Both the position numbers and the translations under genes were made by a program. The notes under the pieces are model-generated. The model did no database searches. It worked only from the letters and a program-made list of their open reading frames with translations, and was not told the origin of the DNA. Below are positions 7,723 through 14,592 of a stretch of DNA of 21,022 nucleotides, piece by piece. Each line of letters opens with the position of its first letter. Position 1 is the stretch's first letter. The DNA is from Lacrimispora sp. 210928-DFI.3.58 (GTDB lineage: Bacteria; Bacillota; Clostridia; Lachnospirales; Lachnospiraceae), in NCBI RefSeq assembly GCF_020554865.1, contig NZ_JAJCIC010000048.1:1-21022 (forward strand), in the 5' to 3' direction.

Positions 7723-8268
7723 TTAAACCGCTCTTTTAGCCGTTATAAATTCAAATAAAAGCCCTGTAAAAAACCACAGTGGGGCGAATTTTAAGCGTAT
7801 CACACCGTTCACATTATCCGGCCATGCAGAGTAATCCCAGGGGCACATATGACGGCTTGTGAGCCATATCCCTGTGATATATTCGGCTGTAAAGATCAGC
7901 ACCATATAGATCAGTCCATGGCGCAGAAGCCTCGCCGCCTCAGGAAGCCTTTCCCTTCCCGCCCGCGGAAAGCCCGGAAGCCCCGTAAGCCACTTATCCA
8001 GAAAACAGCTTATGGGAAAAAGAAAAGCTCCCATTCCATAAATGGGAAACATGATAAGAGAGGTATGGCCCATCAGAGTGGGATCTCCCGCCATAATAGA
8101 ATCCACGGAGGTGAACATGACCTCCAGGCACCAGCCGGCAATGCCGCACCGGCAGAAATTAAGAAGAAGGCGGCGCAGCCGGCCTTCCATATTGGTTGTA
8201 TTTGCATGTGTCATCATAGGCATTAGTATGAACGGCCCCCGGCAGCTTTTATGCGCTTCCAGGGGCAT
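7723..8268 (-). CDS. CmpB-like integral membrane protein (putative ABC transporter permease family)
   Basis: This small multi-pass membrane protein resembles the Pfam group called putative ABC-transporter type IV (CmpB). The recognisable pattern is AGWCLEVMF in the first membrane segment, a GHTSLIMFPIYG loop, EYITGIWL, CPWDYS, and a final segment ending FAPLWFFTGLLFE. About four hydrophobic segments can be seen. The transport role is only a family label; no ATPase partner lies next to it. The start is uncertain. TTG 8274 and ATG 8268 sit right at the edge of the repeat without a ribosome binding site. ATGs at 8223, 8214 and 8190 are possible, and the last fits the family N-terminus best (MEGRLRRLLLNF). 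About 160-182 residues depending on start. Confidence 0.75.
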   Translation of the reverse strand: MPLEAHKSCRGPFILMPMMTHANTTNMEGRLRRLLLNFCRCGIAGWCLEVMFTSVDSIMAGDPTLMGHTSLIMFPIYGMGAFLFPISCFLDKWLTGLPGFPRAGRERLPEAARLLRHGLIYMVLIFTAEYITGIWLTSRHMCPWDYSAWPDNVNGVIRLKFAPLWFFTGLLFEFITAKRAV

Positions 8269-8277
8269 TTCCAAAAG

Positions 8278-8430
8278 TTTACTATAAAAGTCCGCCGCCG
8301 GATAGGCGGCATGTATTCAGGTATGCCCAATGCGTCCACCAGACTTTCGTGATGTGGTGGCGCGTCCGCCCGCTGGACGCATGTAGGTTTACTTTGAAAA
8401 GTACTGACCGGAGCAGCTGACTTTCATGTA
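8278..8430. repeat. Intergenic repeat, copy 2, with shortened right module
   Basis: The left module repeats copy 1 with few changes. The end motifs are TTTACTATAAAAGTCC (8278-8293) and TTTACTTTGAAAAGT (8388-8402), again exactly 110 bases apart. The GCCGCC/GGCGGC hairpin (8294-8310) and the ATGCGTCCA/TGGACGCAT stem (8330-8338 with 8374-8382) are intact. After the second motif the sequence jumps to the end of the right module. CGGAGCAGCTGACTTTCATG at 8409-8428 resembles CGGAGCAATCGACTTTCATG in copy 1, so about 140 bases of hairpins are missing. It occupies nearly all of the gap between the cardiolipin synthase stop and the CmpB-like start. Confidence 0.88.
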
Positions 8431-8440
8431 CTGTGGCGGC

Positions 8441-9871
8441 CTACAAAAGGGGTGACAGCAGGCGGCTGCACTGCTCCCTCACCCGCAGCCCTAAGCTTCT
8501 GTTCATATACTCCTCTTTTTTCAGCTCCCGGCAGTGGGGAAGGTCATCCATAAAGGCCTTCTCCAGCTCCCCGGCTGTCCCTTCATCATATATGATGGCA
8601 TTCACCTCAAAATTCAGTTCAAAGCTCCGTATATCCATGTTTGCTGTCCCGTAGCAGGCCGCTCTTTGGTCTATGGTGACTCCCTTTGAATGCAGGAAGC
8701 CATTTTCATAAATATAGACCCTTGCCCCATAGTCCAAAAGCTCCCCTGCAAAGGACAGGGTAGCCCAGTACACAAAGGGATGATCCGGCTTGCAGGGTAT
8801 CATGAGCCTTACATCCACGCCGGAAAGCGCCGCGATCTTCAGAGCGGAAAAGATGGCATCATCCGGCACAAAATAGGGTGTCTGTATATAGATATGGTGT
8901 TTTGCCATGTGGAACAGCTCCAGGTAATTGTCCCTGATATGGGGCTGCCTGGTGTCAGGCCCGCTGGCAATGATCTGCATATAGACAGTGGAAGCCGGCT
9001 CGGCATAGGCCTCAAAATATTCCGCATGCTTAAACAGGTTCTCCCCTGTGGCATAGTTCCAGTCCAGGGCAAAACGTATCTGCAGGCTTACCGCGGCCTC
9101 TCCTGTTATCTTCAGATGGGTGTCACGCCAGTATCCGAATTTCGGTTCCTTTGAGATGTACTCCCTGCCGATATTAAAGCCTCCCACAAAGCCCACAGCA
9201 CCATCGATCACCACGATTTTCCTGTGGTTCCGGTAGTTGACGCGAAGGTTCATCCAGCCCAGGAAGGGAGGAAAAAATACGCCTGTCCGTATGCCGGCCC
9301 CGCGCAGTTCCTCCCAACGGCTCTTCGGCATAAAGCGCCCGCCCATTCCATCGTAGAGTATCCTGACCTCCACTCCTTCCCTCGCTTTTTCCATGAGTAT
9401 GGGCACAATGGAGTCAAAGACCTCATCATTTTTTATAATGTAATATTGTATATGGATAAAACGGCGGGCCCTTCGCAGCTCCTGCCTTAGGGCTTCAAAT
9501 TTTTCCCTTCCGTCTGTGTAGATCCGGACGCGGTTCCTGTAGTTTAGAACCGCTCCGGAGGTCTCCAGATTATAGAGGATCAGGCTTTTAAAATCCCTGG
9601 ACATGGGGTCCATCATTTCCTCCGGCATGTCATCAGAGCGTATGCTTTTTTCCTGCTTCCTGATCGGTATGTTCAGCCGGTCGCTGACCTCCTTTATCCG
9701 GAACATCCTGCTTTTTTTCAGATCCTGACCAAAAAGGAGGTAGAACAGGATACCGAATACCGGAATGAAATTCAGCGCCAAAAGCCAGGTCCAGACGCTT
9801 TTGGGATCACGGCGCTGGAAGAAAATGATGATAATGGAAAACAGAAGGTTGATATAAAAAATGACCGCCAT
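8441..9871 (-). CDS. cls: Cardiolipin synthase (phospholipase D family)
   Basis: This membrane enzyme condenses phosphatidylglycerol into cardiolipin. Two N-terminal hydrophobic segments (about 2-18 and 29-48) lead into two phospholipase D domains with HKD motifs: NHRKIVVID (H216, K218, D223) and HSKGVTID (H394, K396, D401). Each is followed by the expected glycine/asparagine region (GFVGGFNIGREY; YGTANMDIRSF). The length of 476 residues is usual. The ATG at 9871 has GGGAGG nine bases upstream; a GTG at 9907 is open but has no such site and would overlap the upstream pilin stop. The start lies 32 bases after the second prepilin gene, so it may be read from the pilus transcript. Identity is confident. 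Confidence 0.94.
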   Translation of the reverse strand: MAVIFYINLLFSIIIIFFQRRDPKSVWTWLLALNFIPVFGILFYLLFGQDLKKSRMFRIKEVSDRLNIPIRKQEKSIRSDDMPEEMMDPMSRDFKSLILYNLETSGAVLNYRNRVRIYTDGREKFEALRQELRRARRFIHIQYYIIKNDEVFDSIVPILMEKAREGVEVRILYDGMGGRFMPKSRWEELRGAGIRTGVFFPPFLGWMNLRVNYRNHRKIVVIDGAVGFVGGFNIGREYISKEPKFGYWRDTHLKITGEAAVSLQIRFALDWNYATGENLFKHAEYFEAYAEPASTVYMQIIASGPDTRQPHIRDNYLELFHMAKHHIYIQTPYFVPDDAIFSALKIAALSGVDVRLMIPCKPDHPFVYWATLSFAGELLDYGARVYIYENGFLHSKGVTIDQRAACYGTANMDIRSFELNFEVNAIIYDEGTAGELEKAFMDDLPHCRELKKEEYMNRSLGLRVREQCSRLLSPLL

Positions 9872-9903
9872 ATGCACCGCCCTCCCTGCTCTTCTCTGCC
9901 GGA

Positions 9904-10347
9904 TCACCTGCCTGTTACATCTTCTATGGTCCTTGTTCCATCCTCTTCAATGTCGATCCTGATCCGCACAGCTTCGTTGTCATATACCAGCTTCTTTAAT
10001 GTTCCTGATTTTACGTCCACTTCAATGGATGCGATCCTGGCGTCCTTCTGCCCGCCTGATATATAGTCCTTTAAAACACCATTCGGATCATTCAGATTTG
10101 TCTCCATCAGCTTGCGCAGCTCCTTGGGCTCCAGATCTCCCTTCTCCTTCTCGTCATCCAGGTACCGCTGGACGGCATCTGCCGCCTCTCTTGCCTCCAC
10201 CATGGCGGCGGCTCTTCGGGTTCCCTGAATGTAGGATGCCATATGGGGAACTGTGAAGATCATGAGCACAGACACGATCGCCATCACTGCGATCAGCTCC
10301 ACAAGCGTAAATCCTCCTTGTAATCTTGCTCTTCGATTCATATTCAT
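9904..10347 (-). CDS. Type IV prepilin-like protein (second major-type pilin)
   Basis: A 147-residue type IV pilin precursor. A basic leader of 12 residues (MNMNRRARLQGG) is followed by the prepilin peptidase site GG/FTLVELIAV with the conserved Glu at mature position 5, then a hydrophobic helix of about 20 residues and a charged, helical to globular C-terminal domain (residues about 35-147). The ATG at 10347 has a weak AGGA nine bases upstream. It follows the first pilin gene by 25 bases and is presumably co-transcribed. The rather charged C-terminal domain gives no hint of ligand. It could be the main fibre subunit or a GspH-like minor pilin; order and size do not decide. Confidence 0.88.
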   Translation of the reverse strand: MNMNRRARLQGGFTLVELIAVMAIVSVLMIFTVPHMASYIQGTRRAAAMVEAREAADAVQRYLDDEKEKGDLEPKELRKLMETNLNDPNGVLKDYISGGQKDARIASIEVDVKSGTLKKLVYDNEAVRIRIDIEEDGTRTIEDVTGR

Positions 10348-10372
10348 TTTATACTATCCTATTATACATATA

Positions 10373-10732
10373 TCATTCACCAGTTACAATATTCCCATTT
10401 CCGCTTTTGCCTGGGAATTCGGCTTTGTAAAGGGTACCGTTTATCTTTCCCTCCCACGTTGCTGTATCACTCTCCTTATCATAATAGTATTCTTCTGTCT
10501 CAGAAGGCTGCATTACGCCTGCATCCAGCATATCCTGCTGTGCCTTTCCCAGGGTATAATTGGATCTGGCATTGGAAATGGCAACCTGACGTGCTGACTT
10601 CATCTGGATATTACGATAGGAGGGTACTGCAATTGCCACAAGGATTCCCATGATCGCAATCACACAGATAAGCTCTACCAGAGTAAAACCTCCATTATGC
10701 CTTTTGTTCCTTTCTTTTTCATTTGTATTCAT
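10373..10732 (-). CDS. Type IV prepilin (probable major pilin, PilA/GspG-like)
   Basis: A 119-residue pilin precursor. A 15-residue positively charged leader ends at GG, followed by FTLVELICVIAIMGILVAIAVPSY. This is the classical class III helix with Glu5 and the proline near mature position 22 found in major pilins and GspG pseudopilins. The rest forms a short head domain ending in GNGNIVTGE. The ATG at 10732 is chosen because purine-rich GGGGAAAAGG lies just upstream. The longer open frame to 10807 has no ribosome binding site and overlaps the ATPase gene. It lies 22 bases after pilB in the same direction. Its position directly behind the ATPase suggests the main structural subunit, which is inference. 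Confidence 0.9.
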   Translation of the reverse strand: MNTNEKERNKRHNGGFTLVELICVIAIMGILVAIAVPSYRNIQMKSARQVAISNARSNYTLGKAQQDMLDAGVMQPSETEEYYYDKESDTATWEGKINGTLYKAEFPGKSGNGNIVTGE

Positions 10733-10754
10733 TCTTCCTTTTCCCCTTTCCTCA

Positions 10755-12428
10755 TTATTCTGCATAATAGACCAGCCGTTTCGCTTCCTCCCACCCTGTT
10801 TCGCCATCCAGAACCATTTTCAGCACATACTCTTTTAACGGTTTTATCCCCCGTTTTTCCTGATGATTTTGGATTTCTTTTACAGAAGCCTGGGACATGA
10901 TCAGATTTTTCAGCTGTTCATCTGCTTCCATGATCTCATACACAGCTCTCCGGCGGATGTATCCTGTCCCTTTGCAGCGGGGACAGCCGGTGGGGCTCCA
11001 CAGCATCTTTGGCTCCCGGATGCCGGAGAGATGGGCGAGCTCTCTCTGGCTGCGGTCCAAGGGCACCTGCTTTCTGCAGAAGGGGCAGAGGACTTTTACC
11101 AGCCTCTGAGCCACCACTCCCGTCAGGGAGTCAGCGATCATATAGGGAGGAACGCCCATGTTCCTCAGCCTGTCGATCACAGACGCACAGTCATTGGTGT
11201 GCAGGGTAGAGAGCACAAGATGGCCTGTGATGGCTGCACGGATACCAATGGAGGCCGTCTCCTCATCCCGCATTTCTCCTACCATGATGACATCCGGATC
11301 CTGCCTTAGGATGGAACGCAGGGTCTTAGCAAAGGTAAGCCCTGCTTTGGGATTCACCTGTACCTGTGTGACGCCCTCTATCATCTTCTCCACAGGATCC
11401 TCCACTGTCACTACATTGATCTTCTTGATCGCCATACGGCTGAGCGCCGCATAAAGGGTGGTGGTCTTTCCGCTTCCTGTAGGCCCTGTCACCAGGATCA
11501 TGCCGTAGGGCGCAGACAACATTTTTTCAAAAATAGCTGCCTGCTCCTTCTCCATGCCCAGGCGGTGCAGGTCCATAAGAGCCAGATCCCTGTTGTTCCC
11601 CAGCAGACGGAGCACCACCTTCTCTCCGTAGATCGTGGGAAGAGTGGAGATCCTTAAGTCCGTGGAAACGTCTCCCTTTTCATAGTGATATTTGCCGTCC
11701 TGGGGCAGCCGCTTTTCCGCGATGTCCATGCCTGACACCAGCTTGAGCCTTGTCACCATAGGCCTGTGGTAACCCGGATCCAGTACCTTATGGATAACCA
11801 GGTCACCGTTGATACGGATCCGGATAGTCAGCTTCTCCTTTCCTGGCTCTACATGGATATCGCTGGCATTTTCCCTGTAAGCGGCCTCTATGATCTCGTT
11901 TACCAGGCGGACAACAGGGGCGCTCTCCACCCGCTCCCGCAAAAGCAGTTCCGTCTCCCCGCTGCCTGCGATGCCGTCCTCCCTTGCCCGGTCACTGCTG
12001 CCATAGACGGTCCTTATGGCGGTGTCCAGCTCCTTTGCCAGAACAAATACCGGCTTTACCCTCATGCCCGTCAGGGTTGCCGCTTCTTCTGCAATATCAT
12101 GATCCAGAGGAAAGGAGAATGCCAGGATCAGCTCCTCCTCCTTCACCCCTATGGGAAGCACACGGTTCTTCTCTGCAAATACAGCAGGCAGAAGAACGGA
12201 TGCCTTCTTATCCGGTATCCTCTGTGCCAAATGCATCACCGGTATGCCAAGTCTTGCGCCCTCACATTCTATCAGGGCTTCCTCCGTTACATATCCCAGC
12301 TCCAAAAGAAGCCCAGGGACAGAGGTTTTGGGATTGCGCTCCTTTATAAGCAAAATGCGGTTTAACTGGTTTTCTGTCAGGTATCCCTTCTCCACTAACA
12401 GCCCTTCCAAGGTTATTTTTTCCGGCAC
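10755..12428 (-). CDS. pilB: Type IV pilus / type II secretion assembly ATPase (PilB/GspE)
   Basis: This cytoplasmic hexameric ATPase powers pilus extension. The 557-residue protein starts with a MshEN-type N-terminal domain (residues about 1-145, with LLLELGYVTEEAL). The linker and N2 domain contain the Asp box ASDIHVEP (188-195). Then come Walker A GPTGSGKTTT (315-324), Walker B IMVGEMRD (381-388) and the His box TGHLVLSTLHTND (401-413). A zinc-binding tetracysteine module follows (CPFC 448-451, CPRC 482-485), typical of PilB/GspE and absent in the retraction ATPase PilT. Translation begins at GTG 12428, with AAGGAAGGG about seven bases upstream. The repeat copy 3 occupies most of the divergent region upstream. 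Confidence 0.95.
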   Translation of the reverse strand: MPEKITLEGLLVEKGYLTENQLNRILLIKERNPKTSVPGLLLELGYVTEEALIECEGARLGIPVMHLAQRIPDKKASVLLPAVFAEKNRVLPIGVKEEELILAFSFPLDHDIAEEAATLTGMRVKPVFVLAKELDTAIRTVYGSSDRAREDGIAGSGETELLLRERVESAPVVRLVNEIIEAAYRENASDIHVEPGKEKLTIRIRINGDLVIHKVLDPGYHRPMVTRLKLVSGMDIAEKRLPQDGKYHYEKGDVSTDLRISTLPTIYGEKVVLRLLGNNRDLALMDLHRLGMEKEQAAIFEKMLSAPYGMILVTGPTGSGKTTTLYAALSRMAIKKINVVTVEDPVEKMIEGVTQVQVNPKAGLTFAKTLRSILRQDPDVIMVGEMRDEETASIGIRAAITGHLVLSTLHTNDCASVIDRLRNMGVPPYMIADSLTGVVAQRLVKVLCPFCRKQVPLDRSQRELAHLSGIREPKMLWSPTGCPRCKGTGYIRRRAVYEIMEADEQLKNLIMSQASVKEIQNHQEKRGIKPLKEYVLKMVLDGETGWEEAKRLVYYAE

Positions 12429-12454
12429 TGGTTGTCCCTTCCTTTCTTCTGTGC

Positions 12455-12580
12455 TATACTATGAAAATCCTGCCGCCGGATAGGCGGCACGAAATTCAGG
12501 TATGCCCAATGCGCCCGCCAGGTTTTCGCGGTGCGGTGGTGCGTCCGCTGCCGGGCGCATACAGGTTTACTATGAAAAAT
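12455..12580. repeat. Intergenic repeat, copy 3 (diverged left module)
   Basis: The end motifs TATACTATGAAAATCC (12455-12470) and TTTACTATGAAAAAT (12566-12580) lie 111 bases apart. The GCCGCC/GGCGGC hairpin is kept (12472-12488). The long stem here is ATGCGCCCG (12509-12517) with CGGGCGCAT (12552-12560), differing from copies 1 and 2 at two base pairs, each changed on both sides. The element fills most of the 167-base divergent region between pilB and the prepilin peptidase gene, so any promoters for both must lie in or beside it. No right module is present. Confidence 0.87.
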
Positions 12581-12595
12581 TTTGAGGTGAACAAT

Positions 12596-13090
12596 ATGAA
12601 TTACATTTATACTCCTGCCCATTCCTGCATCCTTTTCTCCCTGTTTGCCCTGCTGCTCATCGCGGCCGCCTATTCTGACATCAAGACCATGCGGATCCCG
12701 GATGTCATTCCCGCTGTGATAGCCGCCATATCCCTTCTGTCCCTGCTCCTGCACAAGGGGCCTGCTTATCCCTCCAGACTGGCCGGGGCCATCTTCTGTC
12801 TCATTCTGTTGGGCACGGTCAGCCTGCTCACGGAAGGCGGAATTGGAGTCGGTGATATCAAGCTCATGACTGCCAGCGGCCTGTTTCTGGGTCTCCACGC
12901 TTCCATTCTCTCCATTTTTATGTCCTATATTACAGCTGGCCTGTGGTATCTCATTCCCCTTATACGCGGTAAGGTCCATGGACAAACTCCGGCTCCCATG
13001 GTGCCTTTCTTCGCTCCTGCCCTGATCATCTGCGGGCTCTGGTACCGTGAGATACTGGACGCTTATTTCTCACTCACCGGGATGATCTGA
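12596..13090 (+). CDS. Prepilin peptidase, short A24 type without the methylase region
   Basis: This membrane aspartyl protease cuts prepilin leaders at the GG/F site. It is a 164-residue protein with about five to six hydrophobic segments. The two catalytic aspartates are in AYSDIKTMRIPD (D28) and GGIGVGDIKLM (D87), the GxGD motif of the A24 family. The zinc-binding, N-methylating region of PilD-type enzymes is missing. The ATG at 12596 has GAGGTG six bases upstream. An in-frame ATG at 12572 lies in the end of the repeat and lacks such a site. It is the only plus-strand gene. Its 3' end overlaps that of the PilX-like gene by 21 bases. Its substrates are presumably the pilins on both sides. 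Confidence 0.92.
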   Translation: MNYIYTPAHSCILFSLFALLLIAAAYSDIKTMRIPDVIPAVIAAISLLSLLLHKGPAYPSRLAGAIFCLILLGTVSLLTEGGIGVGDIKLMTASGLFLGLHASILSIFMSYITAGLWYLIPLIRGKVHGQTPAPMVPFFAPALIICGLWYREILDAYFSLTGMI

Positions 13091-13753
13091 TCCTTCTTCC
13101 TCTTCATAGTACCTGTATACACCATTCCCGGTACGGTAAAATGCGGCAGCCTCACAGGCCTCTGACCAGGAGCCGCCCTCCGGAGGCGGGATCTCTATGC
13201 GGTCTCCTGACTTGTTGTCGAAGAGGATCTGGGCGGCCAGGGAAATGTGATATCCGCTGTACGTTACCACCGTGCGGACAACTGCCTGACCTTTGGCCGG
13301 AACAGCCTTTAAGGTGATCTCCACCTCCATGTCCTTTTCCTCATGTTCCCCATGTCCAACGGCTGTGTATTCCTTCTCTCCCAGGCGCTCCTTTAGCAAA
13401 AGCTTCCAGTCATACCCGTATTCGCCCTCATCCTCCGTGTCCTCCCCATCCTCCCCTTCGGACTCTTCCTCCTCCATGGCTTCCATTTCTTCCCTGATCT
13501 CACCGCAGTCCTCCTCAAACATGTCCCAGATCTGGTCCATGGCCTCTGATTCCCCGCAGCTCACAGCCTCGCAAAAGGATTGGTGGATGGATTTTGCCGC
13601 TGTCCTTGCTTCCCTGTATTTCCTGGTTCTCACCATATATCTCATGTTATGATCTGCCATGCACATGTAGCCCACAGAGACCACAGACAGAAGGGCTACC
13701 ATGAACACAACGCAGATCAGAGAACTTCCTTCATTCCTCTTCCCATTCCTCAT
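13070..13753 (-). CDS. PilX/GspK-like minor pilin with acidic domain
   Basis: A 227-residue membrane-anchored protein with a short basic leader (MRNGKRNEG) followed by a hydrophobic helix SSLICVVFMVALLSVVSVGY, like prepilins but without Glu at position 5. Lack of Glu5 is the known mark of GspK tip pseudopilins and common among PilX proteins. A helical part is followed by a strongly acidic stretch at about 80-112 rich in EEE and EDGED, then a beta-rich C-terminal region. GGAGG lies six bases before the ATG at 13753. The start overlaps the PilW-like gene by 23 bases, and the 3' end overlaps the convergent peptidase gene. Position and helix support the call; head-domain identity is not evident. 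Confidence 0.72.
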   Translation of the reverse strand: MRNGKRNEGSSLICVVFMVALLSVVSVGYMCMADHNMRYMVRTRKYREARTAAKSIHQSFCEAVSCGESEAMDQIWDMFEEDCGEIREEMEAMEEEESEGEDGEDTEDEGEYGYDWKLLLKERLGEKEYTAVGHGEHEEKDMEVEITLKAVPAKGQAVVRTVVTYSGYHISLAAQILFDNKSGDRIEIPPPEGGSWSEACEAAAFYRTGNGVYRYYEEEEGSDHPGE

Positions 13754-14267
13754 CTGTCTCCTCCCCGGCACTGTAGGTACTGTACATGGAGGAAAACTCT
13801 GCCTCCCGGCGGTAGATTTCCTTTCCATCCTCCATCACGCGCATCACCACTTTTACCTGTTCTCCTGAGGTCCCTGAAAAATCAAGCTCCAGCTTCATAT
13901 CACCCTGGCTTCCGGTTTCCAGATCCTCTGCTTTTATGCGCTCCTTTGGTTCAGCCTTCCGTGACCGCCTTATTTCCCTGCCGTTTTCCGTTTCAGGCAG
14001 CCTTTCTGTTTTTACAGAAAATGCCAATTCTTCCGGTCTGAATGGATCCACATAAAATCCATAGCCAAAACATATCCTCTTCTCCAAACTGTCATAGGCG
14101 CCAGAGCACATGCGCATTGCCTGTATTTTCTTGTCATACTGGTAATAGAGCTTCATCTGTCCCATCAGAAAGCTGATTGAAAATATCCCGATCACGGCTG
14201 CAATAGATAAGGCGATCACTACTTCCAAAAGCGTAGCACCACTGCTCCCTTCCATCCATCTGTCCAT
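13731..14267 (-). CDS. PilW/GspJ-like minor prepilin
   Basis: A 178-residue prepilin. A ten-residue leader (MDRWMEGSSG) precedes ATLLEVVIALSIAAVIGIFS, with Glu at mature position 5 and the long N-terminal helix. The size, the place between PilV-like and PilX-like genes, and the leader ending in a single Gly before Ala fit the PilW/GspJ group better than a major pilin. The middle part is charged, and the C-terminus is a short acidic tail (EETDEEWEEE). GGGAG lies seven bases before the ATG at 14267. The stop overlaps the next gene by 23 bases, which suggests coupled translation. Subtype is inferred mostly from order. Confidence 0.78.
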   Translation of the reverse strand: MDRWMEGSSGATLLEVVIALSIAAVIGIFSISFLMGQMKLYYQYDKKIQAMRMCSGAYDSLEKRICFGYGFYVDPFRPEELAFSVKTERLPETENGREIRRSRKAEPKERIKAEDLETGSQGDMKLELDFSGTSGEQVKVVMRVMEDGKEIYRREAEFSSMYSTYSAGEETDEEWEEE

Positions 14268-14280
14268 TCACAGTCTCCCT

Positions 14281-14592
14281 TCATCTATGCCTGTAGTAAT
14301 CCTCCCCGCTCCCCGGTGTACGGTATTCCTCAAATACCTCAACAGCCTCCATGGTATCTCCTTCCTCCTGGTCCTCTATGGTGAAATACACCTTCAGGAG
14401 GCTTTCTTTCAGACTTCCCTCCTCTGCCAAAAGCTCCTCCTCCGTCCAGGAGTTCTCCAGCTTCATACCTTCCAAAAGGGCTTTCCCTCCAGCGGCTGCT
14501 GCTGTGATAAACCCCAGTGTTACCACCAGCAGGAGAGCTGTGCTGACGATCACTTCGATCATAGAGAAACCGCCATTATTCTGTCTGTACAT
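14281..14592 (-). CDS. PilV/GspI-like minor prepilin
   Basis: A small (103-residue) prepilin: leader MYRQNNGG, then FSMIEVIVSTALLLVVTLGF with Glu5 and the hydrophobic helix. FSMIEV followed by a short head is typical of the PilV/GspI group, in which Met at mature position 3 is frequent. The remainder is acidic and probably a small alpha/beta head. The ATG at 14592 overlaps the end of the PilO-like gene by 17 bases; GGAGG lies 12 bases upstream, somewhat far, so translation may depend on coupling. Thirteen bases separate it from the PilW-like gene. Confidence 0.8.
   Translation of the reverse strand: MYRQNNGGFSMIEVIVSTALLLVVTLGFITAAAAGGKALLEGMKLENSWTEEELLAEEGSLKESLLKVYFTIEDQEEGDTMEAVEVFEEYRTPGSGEDYYRHR

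Noticed and set aside
6572..8430. CRISPR array
   Set aside because: The repeated units are far apart, internally structured and about 126 bases long, with genes rather than short spacers between them.
12566..12574. ATG at 12572 in the repeat end as the start of the prepilin peptidase
   Set aside because: It is in frame but has no ribosome binding site, while the ATG at 12596 has GAGGTG at proper spacing. The extra eight residues are not family-like.
12455..13090. Invertible switch moving the prepilin peptidase
   Set aside because: A repeat borders the gene on one side only. No inverted copy was found at 13070-13090 or nearby, so there is nothing for a site-specific inversion to act on.
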